11,128 nucleotides of DNA from Nitrospirota bacterium (GTDB taxonomy: Bacteria; NPL-UPA2; JAGMAN01). The stretch is from assembly GCA_030605915.1 (NCBI GenBank), contig JAUWHM010000028.1, forward strand, positions 1 to 11,128, given 5' to 3'. The notes below the pieces were generated by a model. The model did not search any database. It saw only the letters and a program-made list of their open reading frames with translations, and was not told where the DNA came from. Positions 1 through 6,333 of this stretch are shown here, in pieces (positions within the stretch are counted from its first letter, which is position 1; each line of letters starts with the position of its first letter). Both the position numbers and the translations under genes were made by a program.

Positions 1-117
1 TTCCCAACACCATGTTAATTTCAGGAGAAGGTTCTTGAGAAGGTTTATTTCCAAAGGTTCATCCTGCACCTGCTGGAAGGCAAATGTCCATTTCAAAACA
101 AAATGAACCATGTGGGC

Positions 118-141
118 AAAAAAAAGAGGGGCAAATGCCCC
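118..141 (-). terminator. Rho-independent terminator of the LamG gene
   Basis: Read on the minus strand, a GC-rich stem (GGGGC, loop ATTT, GCCCC) is followed two bases later by eight T residues. It lies about 115 bases downstream of the LamG stop codon and in the right orientation to end that transcript. The T-run is convincing on the minus strand only. Confidence 0.75.
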
Positions 142-177
142 CCCTGTTTCTAAGAACAACCACCCTTTTTGCAAACA

Positions 178-202
178 GGGAGGGGACTGTCTGTCCCCTC
201 CC
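178..202. repeat. Perfect 10-bp stem hairpin downstream of the LamG gene
   Basis: GGGAGGGGAC and GTCCCCTCCC are perfect reverse complements separated by the five bases TGTCT. No T-run follows directly on either strand, so it is not a canonical intrinsic terminator. It sits between the LamG stop codon and the terminator at 118-141, where it would form a stable 3'-UTR hairpin that could protect the transcript end or help termination. That role is inference. Confidence 0.6.
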
Positions 203-254
203 TTGCATGCCATCATACACTGTTATGGTGTCAGTATGTCAATCCGCGTTTAAC

Positions 255-1274
255 CTATTTCTTTCCTGAAATTCCACTGGCTCCTGGTTGATTGAGAGCT
301 CTGATGATGGCATCAATGGCATCGCTATTCCTATCAATATCAGAAACTCCCTCTCCATCAACACCGATAGCGAGGTCAATCAGGTCATCAACGTCATCGG
401 CAATTACGGTCGCAGCATCACTATCAATGGCCGCATCAATCAGGTCATCAACATCATCGGCAATTACGGTCTCAGCATCGCCGTCAATGGACATATCAAT
501 CAGAAGATTAACAACACTAGCATCGACATCACCAGCCAGTGCTGAGCCAAGGACGACACCATGCTCATAATGAAGCTTTATCTCGTTAGCACTTAATGCC
601 GTCTTGAAGATGGCCACTTCGTCTATTATGCCATTGAAATTGTATCCATAAAGATAGTACTCCTGCCCCATGTAAAAAGGACTTGCCTCACTCCAGGGAG
701 CATTGTTTCCATCTCCATATGCCCAACCACCACTAAATTCTTCACCATTAACATATGCTTTAATAGAACTCCCTGTGCCAAATGTATATGTTATGGCTAT
801 GTGTGTCCAGGTTTCGTTGGGGACATTTTTAAGAGCCAGATTTCTCCAAACGTGATATGACCCTCCAGTATCACGATATCTAAAGGTAAGAACACCACCA
901 TCTACCTGAAGTGCATAATTTGTTTTTGCTCGGACGTACTTGATGCCTTTCCTCACAATTGTTCCGCAGGTGTTATCTGCAAAGGGATACACCCAGGCCT
1001 CAATCGTAATCTCATTGGCAAGCCTCAAAGTACCATTCTGCGCCGAGCACCTAGCATAATCACGTTTATTATGAAAGCCGAAAGCAGAACCAACCTTGCC
1101 AGTAGTCCAGGTTCCCCCCACGAGGCCGCAATGATTATCATTAGAAGAAGAATCGTAGGCGGTGGTTCCTGTTCCTTCATCAAGATTCCAGTAGCCTACT
1201 GGGTCGGCGGCTTGCGCCTGAGCAGAGACAAATAGACACACTAACAATCCCATCAACACACTAAAATACCTCAT
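255..1274 (-). CDS. Secreted LamG-fold (concanavalin A-like) protein with Asp-rich repeat tail
   Basis: This is a 339-residue exported protein. Residues 1-22 form a Sec signal peptide (basic start, hydrophobic core LMGLLVCLFVSA, likely cleavage after AQA). Residues 25-240 match the LamG/LamGL jelly-roll pattern: VGYWNLDEGTGTTAYDSS near the start, ITIEAWVYP at 89-97, WTHIAITY at 156-163, IKAYVNGEE, and FNGIIDEVAIF..ALSANEI near the end. This fold binds or sits beside carbohydrates. From about residue 250 the protein becomes acidic and carries 20-residue repeats built on TVIADDVDDLID, which loosely recall Asp-rich calcium-binding repeats, though no canonical EF-hand or dockerin is assigned. The gene is monocistronic, has a strong Shine-Dalgarno site and its own terminator, and ends in TAG. 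There is no visible catalytic domain or sorting signal, so a surface or extracellular binding role is inferred. Confidence 0.85.
   Translation of the reverse strand: MRYFSVLMGLLVCLFVSAQAQAADPVGYWNLDEGTGTTAYDSSSNDNHCGLVGGTWTTGKVGSAFGFHNKRDYARCSAQNGTLRLANEITIEAWVYPFADNTCGTIVRKGIKYVRAKTNYALQVDGGVLTFRYRDTGGSYHVWRNLALKNVPNETWTHIAITYTFGTGSSIKAYVNGEEFSGGWAYGDGNNAPWSEASPFYMGQEYYLYGYNFNGIIDEVAIFKTALSANEIKLHYEHGVVLGSALAGDVDASVVNLLIDMSIDGDAETVIADDVDDLIDAAIDSDAATVIADDVDDLIDLAIGVDGEGVSDIDRNSDAIDAIIRALNQPGASGISGKK
376..515 (-). repeat. 60-bp in-frame tandem repeat in the LamG gene tail
   Basis: Units begin at 376, 436 and 496 with the same bases TCAATCAG and an exact 60-base period. The first two are nearly identical and the third decays after about 20 bases. 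In protein terms they encode 20-residue units around residues 258-300 of the LamG protein, of the form LIDxAIDxDAxTVIADDVDD, with more degenerate units on either side. Because the period is a multiple of three, the copy number can change without breaking the reading frame. Confidence 0.85.
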
Positions 1275-1280
1275 TTTCTG

Positions 1281-1290
1281 CCCCTCCTTT
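1281..1290 (-). promoter_or_regulatory. Strong ribosome binding site of the LamG gene
   Basis: On the minus strand AAAGGAGGGG lies six bases before the ATG at 1274. It fixes this start, together with the signal peptide that follows immediately. Confidence 0.75.
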
Positions 1291-1590
1291 TTCGTTACCG
1301 TGCTCTGTCATATTATTCTCTCACACGTTCTTCCTTCGTGATAGTTCTTTTGACAGAACTCACTCTCCACATAACTCATCTATACTGAACAGCCATCCCC
1401 GGTCTGATTTCATCCCTCCCTTTTCCTCTCTTTTTGGGTCATAAGCCTTTATCCTACTTCCTGAATAAAGACCCCCAAGAGCCAGAGACAAGCTGATAAC
1501 TAAGAACTTTATTCCGATGTCAAAGAACAGAAGCTACTTTTAATATCTGCAAATTTCGTGCCAAGTTGTTTCTTTTTTTTGCGGATTTGT

Positions 1591-1647
1591 CTAAGTCTTT
1601 GATTGTCAGAGACTTAGGTTAATAAATGCTTCAAAACCTGAGTCTCT
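1591..1647. repeat. Three-segment overlapping hairpins (mutually exclusive pairing)
   Basis: Segment B (1608-1620, AGAGACTTAGGTT) can pair with downstream segment C (1635-1647, AACCTGAGTCTCT) as a 13-bp stem with one G-U pair and a 14-base loop. Part of B (1610-1617, AGACTTAG) is also a perfect reverse complement of upstream segment A (1591-1598, CTAAGTCT). A:B and B:C exclude each other, which is the logic of an attenuator or switch. No T-run follows the B:C stem, so a classical terminator is not supported. An operator with paired half-sites is the other reading. Confidence 0.5.
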
Positions 1648-1751
1648 ACTAAAACTCAAAACTGGTTGATTTTAGCCACCTTTTTTCAGCATTTTGGCAG
1701 TTTTTACACTTAACTGCTATATTTTCAATGACTTAATTTGCTTTTCAGGAG

Positions 1752-1790
1752 GTGGCTAATTTTAGCCATTTTGTGGCAGAAATTAGCCAC
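1752..1790. repeat. 11-bp perfect inverted repeat with clustered AGCCA motifs
   Basis: GTGGCTAATTT (1752-1762) and AAATTAGCCAC (1780-1790) are perfect reverse complements with a 17-base spacer. The motif AGCCA also recurs in the same orientation at 1674, 1764, 1785 and 1803. TTTTTGAAAA follows on the plus strand. It could be a stem-loop terminator or a transcription-factor binding cluster. Its position about 145 bases before the promoter at 1934 favours an upstream regulatory site, which is inference. Confidence 0.5.
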
Positions 1791-1813
1791 TTTTTGAAAA
1801 ACAGCCATAAAAA

Positions 1814-1837
1814 GGGGGGAATTTTATACCCCCCCCC
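1814..1837 (-). terminator. Possible G6/C6 hairpin with T-run on the minus strand
   Basis: GGGGGG (1814-1819) and a run of nine C (1829-1837) can pair across an AT loop. On the minus strand five T follow the stem immediately, as in an intrinsic terminator, but no minus-strand gene lies upstream to need it. On the plus strand a T6 run occurs only about 14 bases later. It may be merely low-complexity DNA, so confidence is low. Confidence 0.3.
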
Positions 1838-1933
1838 TCCCCCTCCCTGATTTTTTGCAATTTTAGCTCTATTGTTCCCCCAACATATTGAAATTACATT
1901 ACTTACTTCCAAACAAGTGAGACACGAAAAATG

Positions 1934-1963
1934 TTGACAATTAGCTGAACTCGGTGATATTAT
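1934..1963 (+). promoter_or_regulatory. Near-consensus sigma70 promoter of the plus-strand array
   Basis: A perfect -35 box TTGACA (1934-1939) is separated by 18 bases from TATTAT (1958-1963), which matches five of six positions of TATAAT. Transcription would start near 1970 and give a leader of about 30 bases before the first ATG at 2000. It is the only strong plus-strand promoter I could find before the array and is the likely driver of nagA and the genes after it. Confidence 0.6.
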
Positions 1964-1999
1964 TACACTTGATGAGATTGAGAGAGACATTCTTTGTAA

Positions 2000-2224
2000 A
2001 TGAAAGTTATGTCTTCAAAAGAAAGGGTAATGGCTGCCTTGAATCTTAAGCAGCCCGATTCTGTTCCCATTGGGGAAATTGTAATAGACAGGAAGGTAAT
2101 AGCCGGCTTTGGCAGGAATTATAAGGATGTGGTGGATTTTGGTTTGGGTGAAGGCCTTGACCTTGTAGGCGCCGTGGCAAATTTTGAAACTTGGAAGTGG
2201 TGCCGGGTATCAAGGTCTTCATGA
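2000..2224 (+). pseudogene. N-terminal fragment of a URO-D family methyltransferase-like gene
   Basis: The first roughly 60 residues match the start of uroporphyrinogen-decarboxylase superfamily proteins: SSKERVMAALNLKQPDSVPIGE is the usual N-terminal signature of the cobamide methyltransferase-like branch (compare NSRERVLKTLNREKADRVPID in the protein at 6334). Full members are about 340-380 residues, so the barrel core and the HxC region are missing. The reading frame ends after 74 residues, the last dozen (WKWCRVSRSS) already out of register with the family. A second start, ATG at 2009, matches the family start better than the one at 2000. This is the first gene behind the promoter at 1934, so the transcript begins with a dead gene. 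Confidence 0.7.
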
Positions 2225-2295
2225 CCGGCGGTCACACCACCGGTCATGAAAATTTAATCTTTAAGAGGTATGGGACTAAAATCCCGGATGAATAA
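2188..2295 (+). pseudogene. Possible metallo-beta-lactamase-fold fragment
   Basis: In a different frame from the URO-D fragment, 35 codons read VVPGIKVFMTGGHTTGHENL and onward to a TAA. The GGHTxGH pattern after PGIxV resembles the metal-binding strand of metallo-beta-lactamase-fold hydrolases (TPGHTPGH in AHL lactonases). It starts just after a stop codon in that frame and stops about 14 residues past the motif, so it could only be a remnant. The match is short and coincides with the palindrome at 2218-2250, so the resemblance may be coincidental. Confidence 0.35.
2218..2250. repeat. 11-bp perfect palindromic hairpin upstream of nagA
   Basis: TTCATGACCGG (2218-2228) and CCGGTCATGAA (2240-2250) are perfect reverse complements. 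Inside the loop GGT and ACC can add three more pairs after one mismatch, giving a very stable stem around a CAC tip. It lies about 70 bases before the nagA start in the nagA leader. No T-run follows, so termination is not supported. An operator or mRNA-processing hairpin is possible. Confidence 0.6.
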
Positions 2296-2319
2296 GGATA
2301 GCCATGAGTCTATTTAAAA

Positions 2320-3531
2320 ATGAACAAAGATATGAAAATATTTGTTGAAAGGCTTGTCAATCCAGGATGTGTGAAGAAAAATGTACTCATAGAAGTGGCC
2401 GAGGGCCAGGTGATCTCAGTCAGGCCCCAGGCTGAATGTATGCCGGAGGGTGGTGATATTGATCTGAGAAACAGTACGGTTATACCTGGGCTAGTTGACA
2501 TTCATATCCACGGTGCAGCAGGTGATTATTTTACGACTGGTGAGATTGAGAAGGCATCCAGCTATTTAGCAAGCCGGGGCACGACTTCTTTTCTGGCTAC
2601 ATCTTATCCCTGTGACCGACGTACTTATTTAGAGGGCATCCGCAAGTTACGGCAGAAAGTGAAAGAGCAAAACAAGAATGGGGCGAAGATGCTGGGCATT
2701 CATCTTGAGGGACCGTTCCTGAACCCAAAATATGGCGCTCAAAAGCCGGAGTACTGTTGGCCGGCAGAAAAAGAAAATGTTGAAGCATTGCTGTCAGAGG
2801 CAGGCGAAGCGTTGAAGTTGGTTTCTCTTTCTCCAGAACTGCCCGGGGCAGTTGAGGCAGTGCGAATGTTTAACGAAAAAGGTATCATCGCTTGTGCAGC
2901 ACATACTGAGGCAGATGTAGAGCAAATGCAGGCGGTTTATGACTGCGGGCTGCGCCACACCACTCATATATTAAATGCAATAGAAGCACCCCCTCATACT
3001 ATTAATGGGGTGAGAAGGGCCGGTTGTGTTGAGTTTACCTTGGCCTCGGAGGATATGACCGCCGATGTAATGGTAGATTCTAAGGCCATACATGTAGAAG
3101 ATGAATGGCTAAAGATTCTTTTCAAATGTCTGGGGACAAAACGCGCAGCCTTATTATCAGATGCCATGCCACTGGCCGGCCTCTCAGCCGGGTTATATCC
3201 TATAGTGGACGGCAGAAAGATTGCATTAGTTGCCGGCGAGGATGTAGTTAGATTGACTAACGGTGAATTAGCTGGAAGCGTCATGATGATGCTGGATACC
3301 GTCAAGAACCTTATGGACAGGCTCGGTCTGAAATTGGAGGAGGCGATAGAATGTGCTACCCTTACTCCGGCAAGAGTCATAGGAGTAGATAATTTCAAAG
3401 GCAGTATAGAAATGGGAAAAGACGCGGACATGGTAGCGCTTGATGAGAAAAGGCAGGTTCTATTGACTATGATTGAAGGAAGGGTAGTTTATCAGGCGGA
3501 AGAACTGATGAGGAGAAATCGAGATGTCTAA
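2320..3531 (+). CDS. nagA: N-acetylglucosamine-6-phosphate deacetylase
   Basis: This cytoplasmic enzyme hydrolyses GlcNAc-6-phosphate to glucosamine-6-phosphate and acetate. The 403-residue length is normal for the family. An amidohydrolase TIM barrel follows a short N-terminal beta domain. Visible motifs are VIPGLVDIHIHG with H62 and H64, GIHLEGPFLNP with metal ligand E130, AAHTEAD with H195, THILNA with H216, NGVRRAG, and LLSDAMPLAG with the catalytic Asp D281. The spacing agrees with that known for NagA. The C-terminus (ATLTPARVIGVDNFKGSIEMGKDADMV) is the usual closing segment. There is no clear Shine-Dalgarno site before ATG 2320; a second ATG at 2332 is possible. Its last eight bases overlap the next gene's start. 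It appears intact. No nagB or transporter gene is visible nearby. Confidence 0.93.
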   Translation: MNKDMKIFVERLVNPGCVKKNVLIEVAEGQVISVRPQAECMPEGGDIDLRNSTVIPGLVDIHIHGAAGDYFTTGEIEKASSYLASRGTTSFLATSYPCDRRTYLEGIRKLRQKVKEQNKNGAKMLGIHLEGPFLNPKYGAQKPEYCWPAEKENVEALLSEAGEALKLVSLSPELPGAVEAVRMFNEKGIIACAAHTEADVEQMQAVYDCGLRHTTHILNAIEAPPHTINGVRRAGCVEFTLASEDMTADVMVDSKAIHVEDEWLKILFKCLGTKRAALLSDAMPLAGLSAGLYPIVDGRKIALVAGEDVVRLTNGELAGSVMMMLDTVKNLMDRLGLKLEEAIECATLTPARVIGVDNFKGSIEMGKDADMVALDEKRQVLLTMIEGRVVYQAEELMRRNRDV

Positions 3532-4855
3532 GATAACCGCAGATAAGACCTTAAAGATATGGGAGTTTGCTACACAACACCTGGTAGCTGGTGTATCGGC
3601 CTCTACCAGAGTCAACAAGGCTCTGGGCCGTCCATTCATTGCTCTCCATGGAGAAGGCTCGCGCCTATGGGATGTGGATGGAAACGAATTGATTGACCTA
3701 TGCACCTCGCACGGGGGGTCAATCCTGGGACACCGACATCCTAAGATAGTAGCAGCAGTGGAGAAGGCTCTTGAGATGGGCATCCTCTGTTCATACGAGA
3801 CCGAGTATCAGGGGAGACTAGCTGCTAAAATTTGTGAAATGGTGCCGGCGGCCGAGTTATGCCGTTTCACCTGTTCCGGAACCGAGGCCACCATGCATGC
3901 TATCCGTTTGGCTCGAACTATAACTGGAAAAGAAAAGATACTCAAATTTGAAGGTCATTTTCATGGCTATCACGATTATGTTCATTTTACCTGGGGTCCG
4001 TCACTGGATAAACTATTCTCAGTAGATGAATCACCCACTATCCCGGAATCTGCAGGTGTCCCGGAAGGGATGACCAGGTATTGTGTGGTAGCGCCTTTTA
4101 ATAACCTAATTGCTCTGGAAAAGGCAATAAAAAATCACAAAAATGAACTGGCTGTAGTGATATGTGAACCGATTAATTATAATGCTGGATGCATTATACC
4201 TGACAGGGAATACATGCAGGCCATGCGCCAGCTCTGCACAGATAACGGTATACTTTTGATTTACGATGAAGTCTTATCTGCATTTCGCATGGGAACCGAC
4301 TGTGGTTAGGGATACCTGGGTATTACACCAGATCTATGCACTATTGGCAAATGCGTGGCTGGAGGGACACCTTTAAGTGTCTTTGCCGGCAAGAAAGAAT
4401 ATATGGAGCAAGTTAGCCCCTTAGGTAAATCAGCGCACAGTGGGACCTATACTGGTCACCTTATTCCGGTTATGGCGGCTATTGCCTGCTTGGAAGAGAT
4501 AAGTTCGCCAAACTTTTATGAGCATATCTACAGCCTGGCTGATAGACTATACGGAGGTTTAAGGCAGTTGCTTGAAAAACACAAGATAAAGGCGATGGTA
4601 CAGGGTCTGGGAGCCAGGTTTGGTCTGTATTTCGGGATAGACAAAGAGGTTCGGCACTACCGGGACGCAGCGCAGGCGGATAAAAAGATGCTTCTAAAAT
4701 TTTTGAAGTTGGCGTATGAACACGGGGTATATTTTCACGATTACCAGGGTCATCCCTGCCATCACGGTTTTTCATCAGCCCATACCCTGAAAGATATGAA
4801 CGAAGTTCTAGATAGGTTAAATAGTGTATTTATGGAATTAGCGAGAAGCATATAA
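3524..4855 (+). pseudogene. Class III (GSA-aminomutase-like) PLP aminotransferase with in-frame TAG
   Basis: The frame is continuous for 443 codons apart from one TAG at 4307-4309 (codon 262), and both halves align end to end with glutamate-1-semialdehyde aminomutase-like class III aminotransferases. Motifs: LWDVDGNELIDL, GHRHPKI, SGTEATMHAIRLAR (118-131), GHFHGYHD (144-151), YDEV with the pyridine-binding D248, then after the TAG GYLGITPDLCTIGK with the PLP lysine K276, followed by HSGTYTGHLIPVMAA. The TAG falls where relatives usually carry Gln (GAQGYYGVTPDL), one C-to-T change from CAG. A product ending at the stop would lack the PLP lysine and be inactive. AGGAG sits eight bases before ATG 3524, overlapping the end of nagA, so translation is coupled. 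The substrate is unknown; a sugar- or amino-sugar-derived ketone is plausible from context. Confidence 0.85.
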
Positions 4856-4875
4856 ATGAGGAGAATAATATAGAA

Positions 4876-5025
4876 ATGGCTTATATCCACGAGAGAAATC
4901 ATGGATGCCGGATATCGGCTGATTATACCTACCGGGGATTGAAAACTGTAATTATGGAAAACGAGAAGCTGCGCATTGGAAGGGATATGCCCTATTCTGG
5001 GTCCAGGGTTCCTATCTGCCCGTAA
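4876..5025 (+). pseudogene. N-terminal fragment of an aldose-epimerase-like protein
   Basis: Forty-nine codons begin MAYIHERNHGCRISADYTYR, and GLKTVIMENEKLRIG follows. That is the opening pattern I associate with DUF4432/aldose 1-epimerase-like (galactose mutarotase-fold) proteins, where a KGADI segment normally comes next. Here the family-like sequence stops at about 4980 and the remaining codons are the next gene read in the wrong frame. GAGGAG at 4858-4863 serves as its ribosome site. More than 80 percent of such a protein is missing. The identity is from memory of the N-terminal pattern and is moderate. Confidence 0.5.
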
Positions 5026-5347
5026 TATCGGTACTATTGATCGAAACATTGTACATTTTAAACACCGCGATGGAGCTGATGTCATAGTGATTGCCACGTC
5101 TGATATGTACGGGGCATTTGGAGTATTGCAATTGTGTGGTACTTCTGGATACGCGCAAACTGCTATGTCCGACACCTTTTTTGCGTTCAAGGCTCAATTA
5201 GATAGCTTTATCCAATATTTACGCACAGGTATTCGGCCGTTCCCGTTTACTGAGACTCAGGAATTAATGAAAATGTTAATTGCCGGCATCAAGAGCCGAG
5301 AAAAAGATGGTCGTGAAGTCATGTTAACCAAAATTTTCGTTTACTGA
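4976..5347 (+). pseudogene. C-terminal fragment of a Gfo/Idh/MocA oxidoreductase
   Basis: About 123 residues match the C-terminal half of Gfo/Idh/MocA-family NAD(P)-dependent sugar dehydrogenases: ICPILGPGFLSARN, then NIVHFKHRDGADVIV, DMYGAFGVLQLCGTSGYAQT, DTFFAFKAQLDSFIQYLRTG and a PFPFTETQELMKMLIAGI ending. The whole NAD-binding Rossmann domain and the EKP region are missing, so it cannot be a working dehydrogenase. It joins the aldose-epimerase-like fragment within a few bases of 4976-4980, in a different frame. The only possible start is a TTG at the junction. The coding quality of the remnant is still good, which suggests the loss is recent. Confidence 0.75.
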
Positions 5348-5380
5348 ACCAGATGTAAGTTAAAAAGAAAGGGGAAAATA

Positions 5381-6172
5381 ATGAAAATGCGACATAGTAA
5401 AGTATTACAGAAACTTCGTGCAGGTGAAATCGTGAGTTGTTTTAAATTAAACTTAGCTTGCGCTCGTGCAGTGGAAATTGCAGCGATGTTTGGTTTTGAT
5501 TGCCTTTGGACCGATATGGAGCATAGCCCTAATGATTGGTCTGTGATAGAGAAGCAGATCTGGGCGGCTAAGACTCAAAATGTTGACATCATGGTGCGAG
5601 TGGCTAGAGGTGGATATAGTGATTATATCAAACCGTTGGAGTTAGATGCTTCGGGTATTGTAGTACCTCATATTATGAGTCTAGAGGATGCAAAGAATGT
5701 GGTTAGGATGACGAGGTTTTATCCTATAGGTCGTCGTCCTATTGATGGTGGTAACGCGGATGGTGCCTATTGCAATATTGATTTTGTCGAATACCTCAAG
5801 CAGTCAAACGAGCAGAAATTTATTGTTGTGCAAATAGAGGATCCTGAGCCATTGGATGATTTGGAAGCTATTGCATCTTTAGATGGTATTGACATAATCT
5901 TTTTTGGACCTGGAGATTTTAGTCAGGGTATTGGCGTGCCTGGGGTATTGGATCATCCCAAGATAGTAGAGACGCGGGAGCGTATACCCGAAATTGCTGC
6001 AGCACATGGAAAGTTTGCTGGTACTATTGGGGGACTAGATAATCTGGACGAACTTATTAGGATGGGATATCGGTTTATCAGCATTGGTGCTGATGTGATT
6101 GGTTTGAGCCAATATTGCAGGGATTTGGTGGCTGAATTCCGAAAGCGGCAGATGGTGGGGAATGCCTTTTGA
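5381..6172 (+). CDS. HpcH/HpaI-type class II aldolase
   Basis: This 263-residue protein is full length for the HpcH/HpaI family, metal-dependent TIM-barrel aldolases that cleave 2-keto-3-deoxy sugar acids or 4-hydroxy-2-oxo acids to pyruvate plus an aldehyde. Visible features: CLWTDMEHSPND with the catalytic His H48, VRV with R73, GIVVPHIMSLEDAKNVVRMTRFYPIG, VQIEDPEPLDDL with metal ligand E153, FFGPGDFSQGIG with metal ligand D179, and a closing RFISIGADVIGL. An AAAGGGG site sits six bases before ATG 5381. It lies among sugar-oxidising gene remnants, which points to 2-keto-3-deoxy sugar acid cleavage, but the exact substrate cannot be read. Its stop overlaps the start of an aldolase fragment. 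Confidence 0.88.
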   Translation: MKMRHSKVLQKLRAGEIVSCFKLNLACARAVEIAAMFGFDCLWTDMEHSPNDWSVIEKQIWAAKTQNVDIMVRVARGGYSDYIKPLELDASGIVVPHIMSLEDAKNVVRMTRFYPIGRRPIDGGNADGAYCNIDFVEYLKQSNEQKFIVVQIEDPEPLDDLEAIASLDGIDIIFFGPGDFSQGIGVPGVLDHPKIVETRERIPEIAAAHGKFAGTIGGLDNLDELIRMGYRFISIGADVIGLSQYCRDLVAEFRKRQMVGNAF

Positions 6173-6302
6173 TTCCCTTGATGAGGGTAAAAGACTGGTT
6201 GAGAAAGGTGCGCGTTTTCTCACACACGGGGCAGATTTGATAGCCATAAAAGATGGTTTTCTCCGCTACCGAAGGACATTTGAACAACTGGGAATAAGAT
6301 GA
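6162..6302 (+). pseudogene. C-terminal fragment of a second HpcH/HpaI aldolase
   Basis: In the frame after the intact aldolase, 46 codons read MPFDSLDEGKRLVEKGARFL, then THGADLIAIKDGFLRYRR and a short tail to TGA at 6300-6302. This is the closing part of HpcH/HpaI proteins (compare LDELIRMGYRFISIGADVIGL in the gene just before), where the SxGAD motif follows a lid helix. It is a different sequence from that gene's own C-terminus, so it is a paralogue's tail and not a frameshifted extension. The family-like frame also reads through WWG just before the ATG. The catalytic region is absent. Confidence 0.7.
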
Positions 6303-6333
6303 ATAAGTTAGAAGAGCACGAGGTGAATAACAG

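Larger units (their letters stand above)
1291..1933. other. Gene-free AT-rich intergenic regulatory region
   Basis: No credible gene is seen on either strand between the divergent LamG gene and the plus-strand array. An 81-codon minus-strand frame at 1745-1990 reads through a C-tract as six glycines and has no family resemblance. The region contains several inverted repeats, described separately, and a small palindrome at 1343-1360 (AGTTCT, six bases, AGAACT) close to where a LamG promoter should be. I could not pick a convincing LamG promoter. The first half, 1300-1550, shows nothing else I can name. Confidence 0.6.

Noticed and set aside
1..111. 37-codon minus-strand frame open to the window edge, beginning MVHFVLKWTF
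   Set aside because: It has no ribosome site, lies right after the LamG terminator and shows no recognisable motif. It might be the start of a gene outside the window but cannot be supported.
376..515. CRISPR-like regularly spaced repeat
   Set aside because: The units are contiguous 60-bp tandem copies without spacers and lie in frame inside the LamG gene.
288..545. 85- and 92-codon plus-strand frames opposite the LamG repeat tail
   Set aside because: They are antisense to the tandem repeats of a well supported gene; their repetitive composition comes from the same 60-bp units and they resemble no protein family.
1745..1990. 81-codon minus-strand ORF in the intergenic region
   Set aside because: It reads through the C-tract as a glycine run, overlaps the plus-strand promoter and has no family resemblance or ribosome site.
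2994..3431. 145-codon minus-strand ORF
   Set aside because: It is the antisense shadow of the nagA C-terminal half, whose conserved motifs are in the plus frame.
4307..4309. Pyrrolysine or genome-wide amber recoding
   Set aside because: No pyl gene or suppressor tRNA is visible, the gene is not a methylamine methyltransferase, and TAG serves as the normal stop of ispG and the LamG gene.
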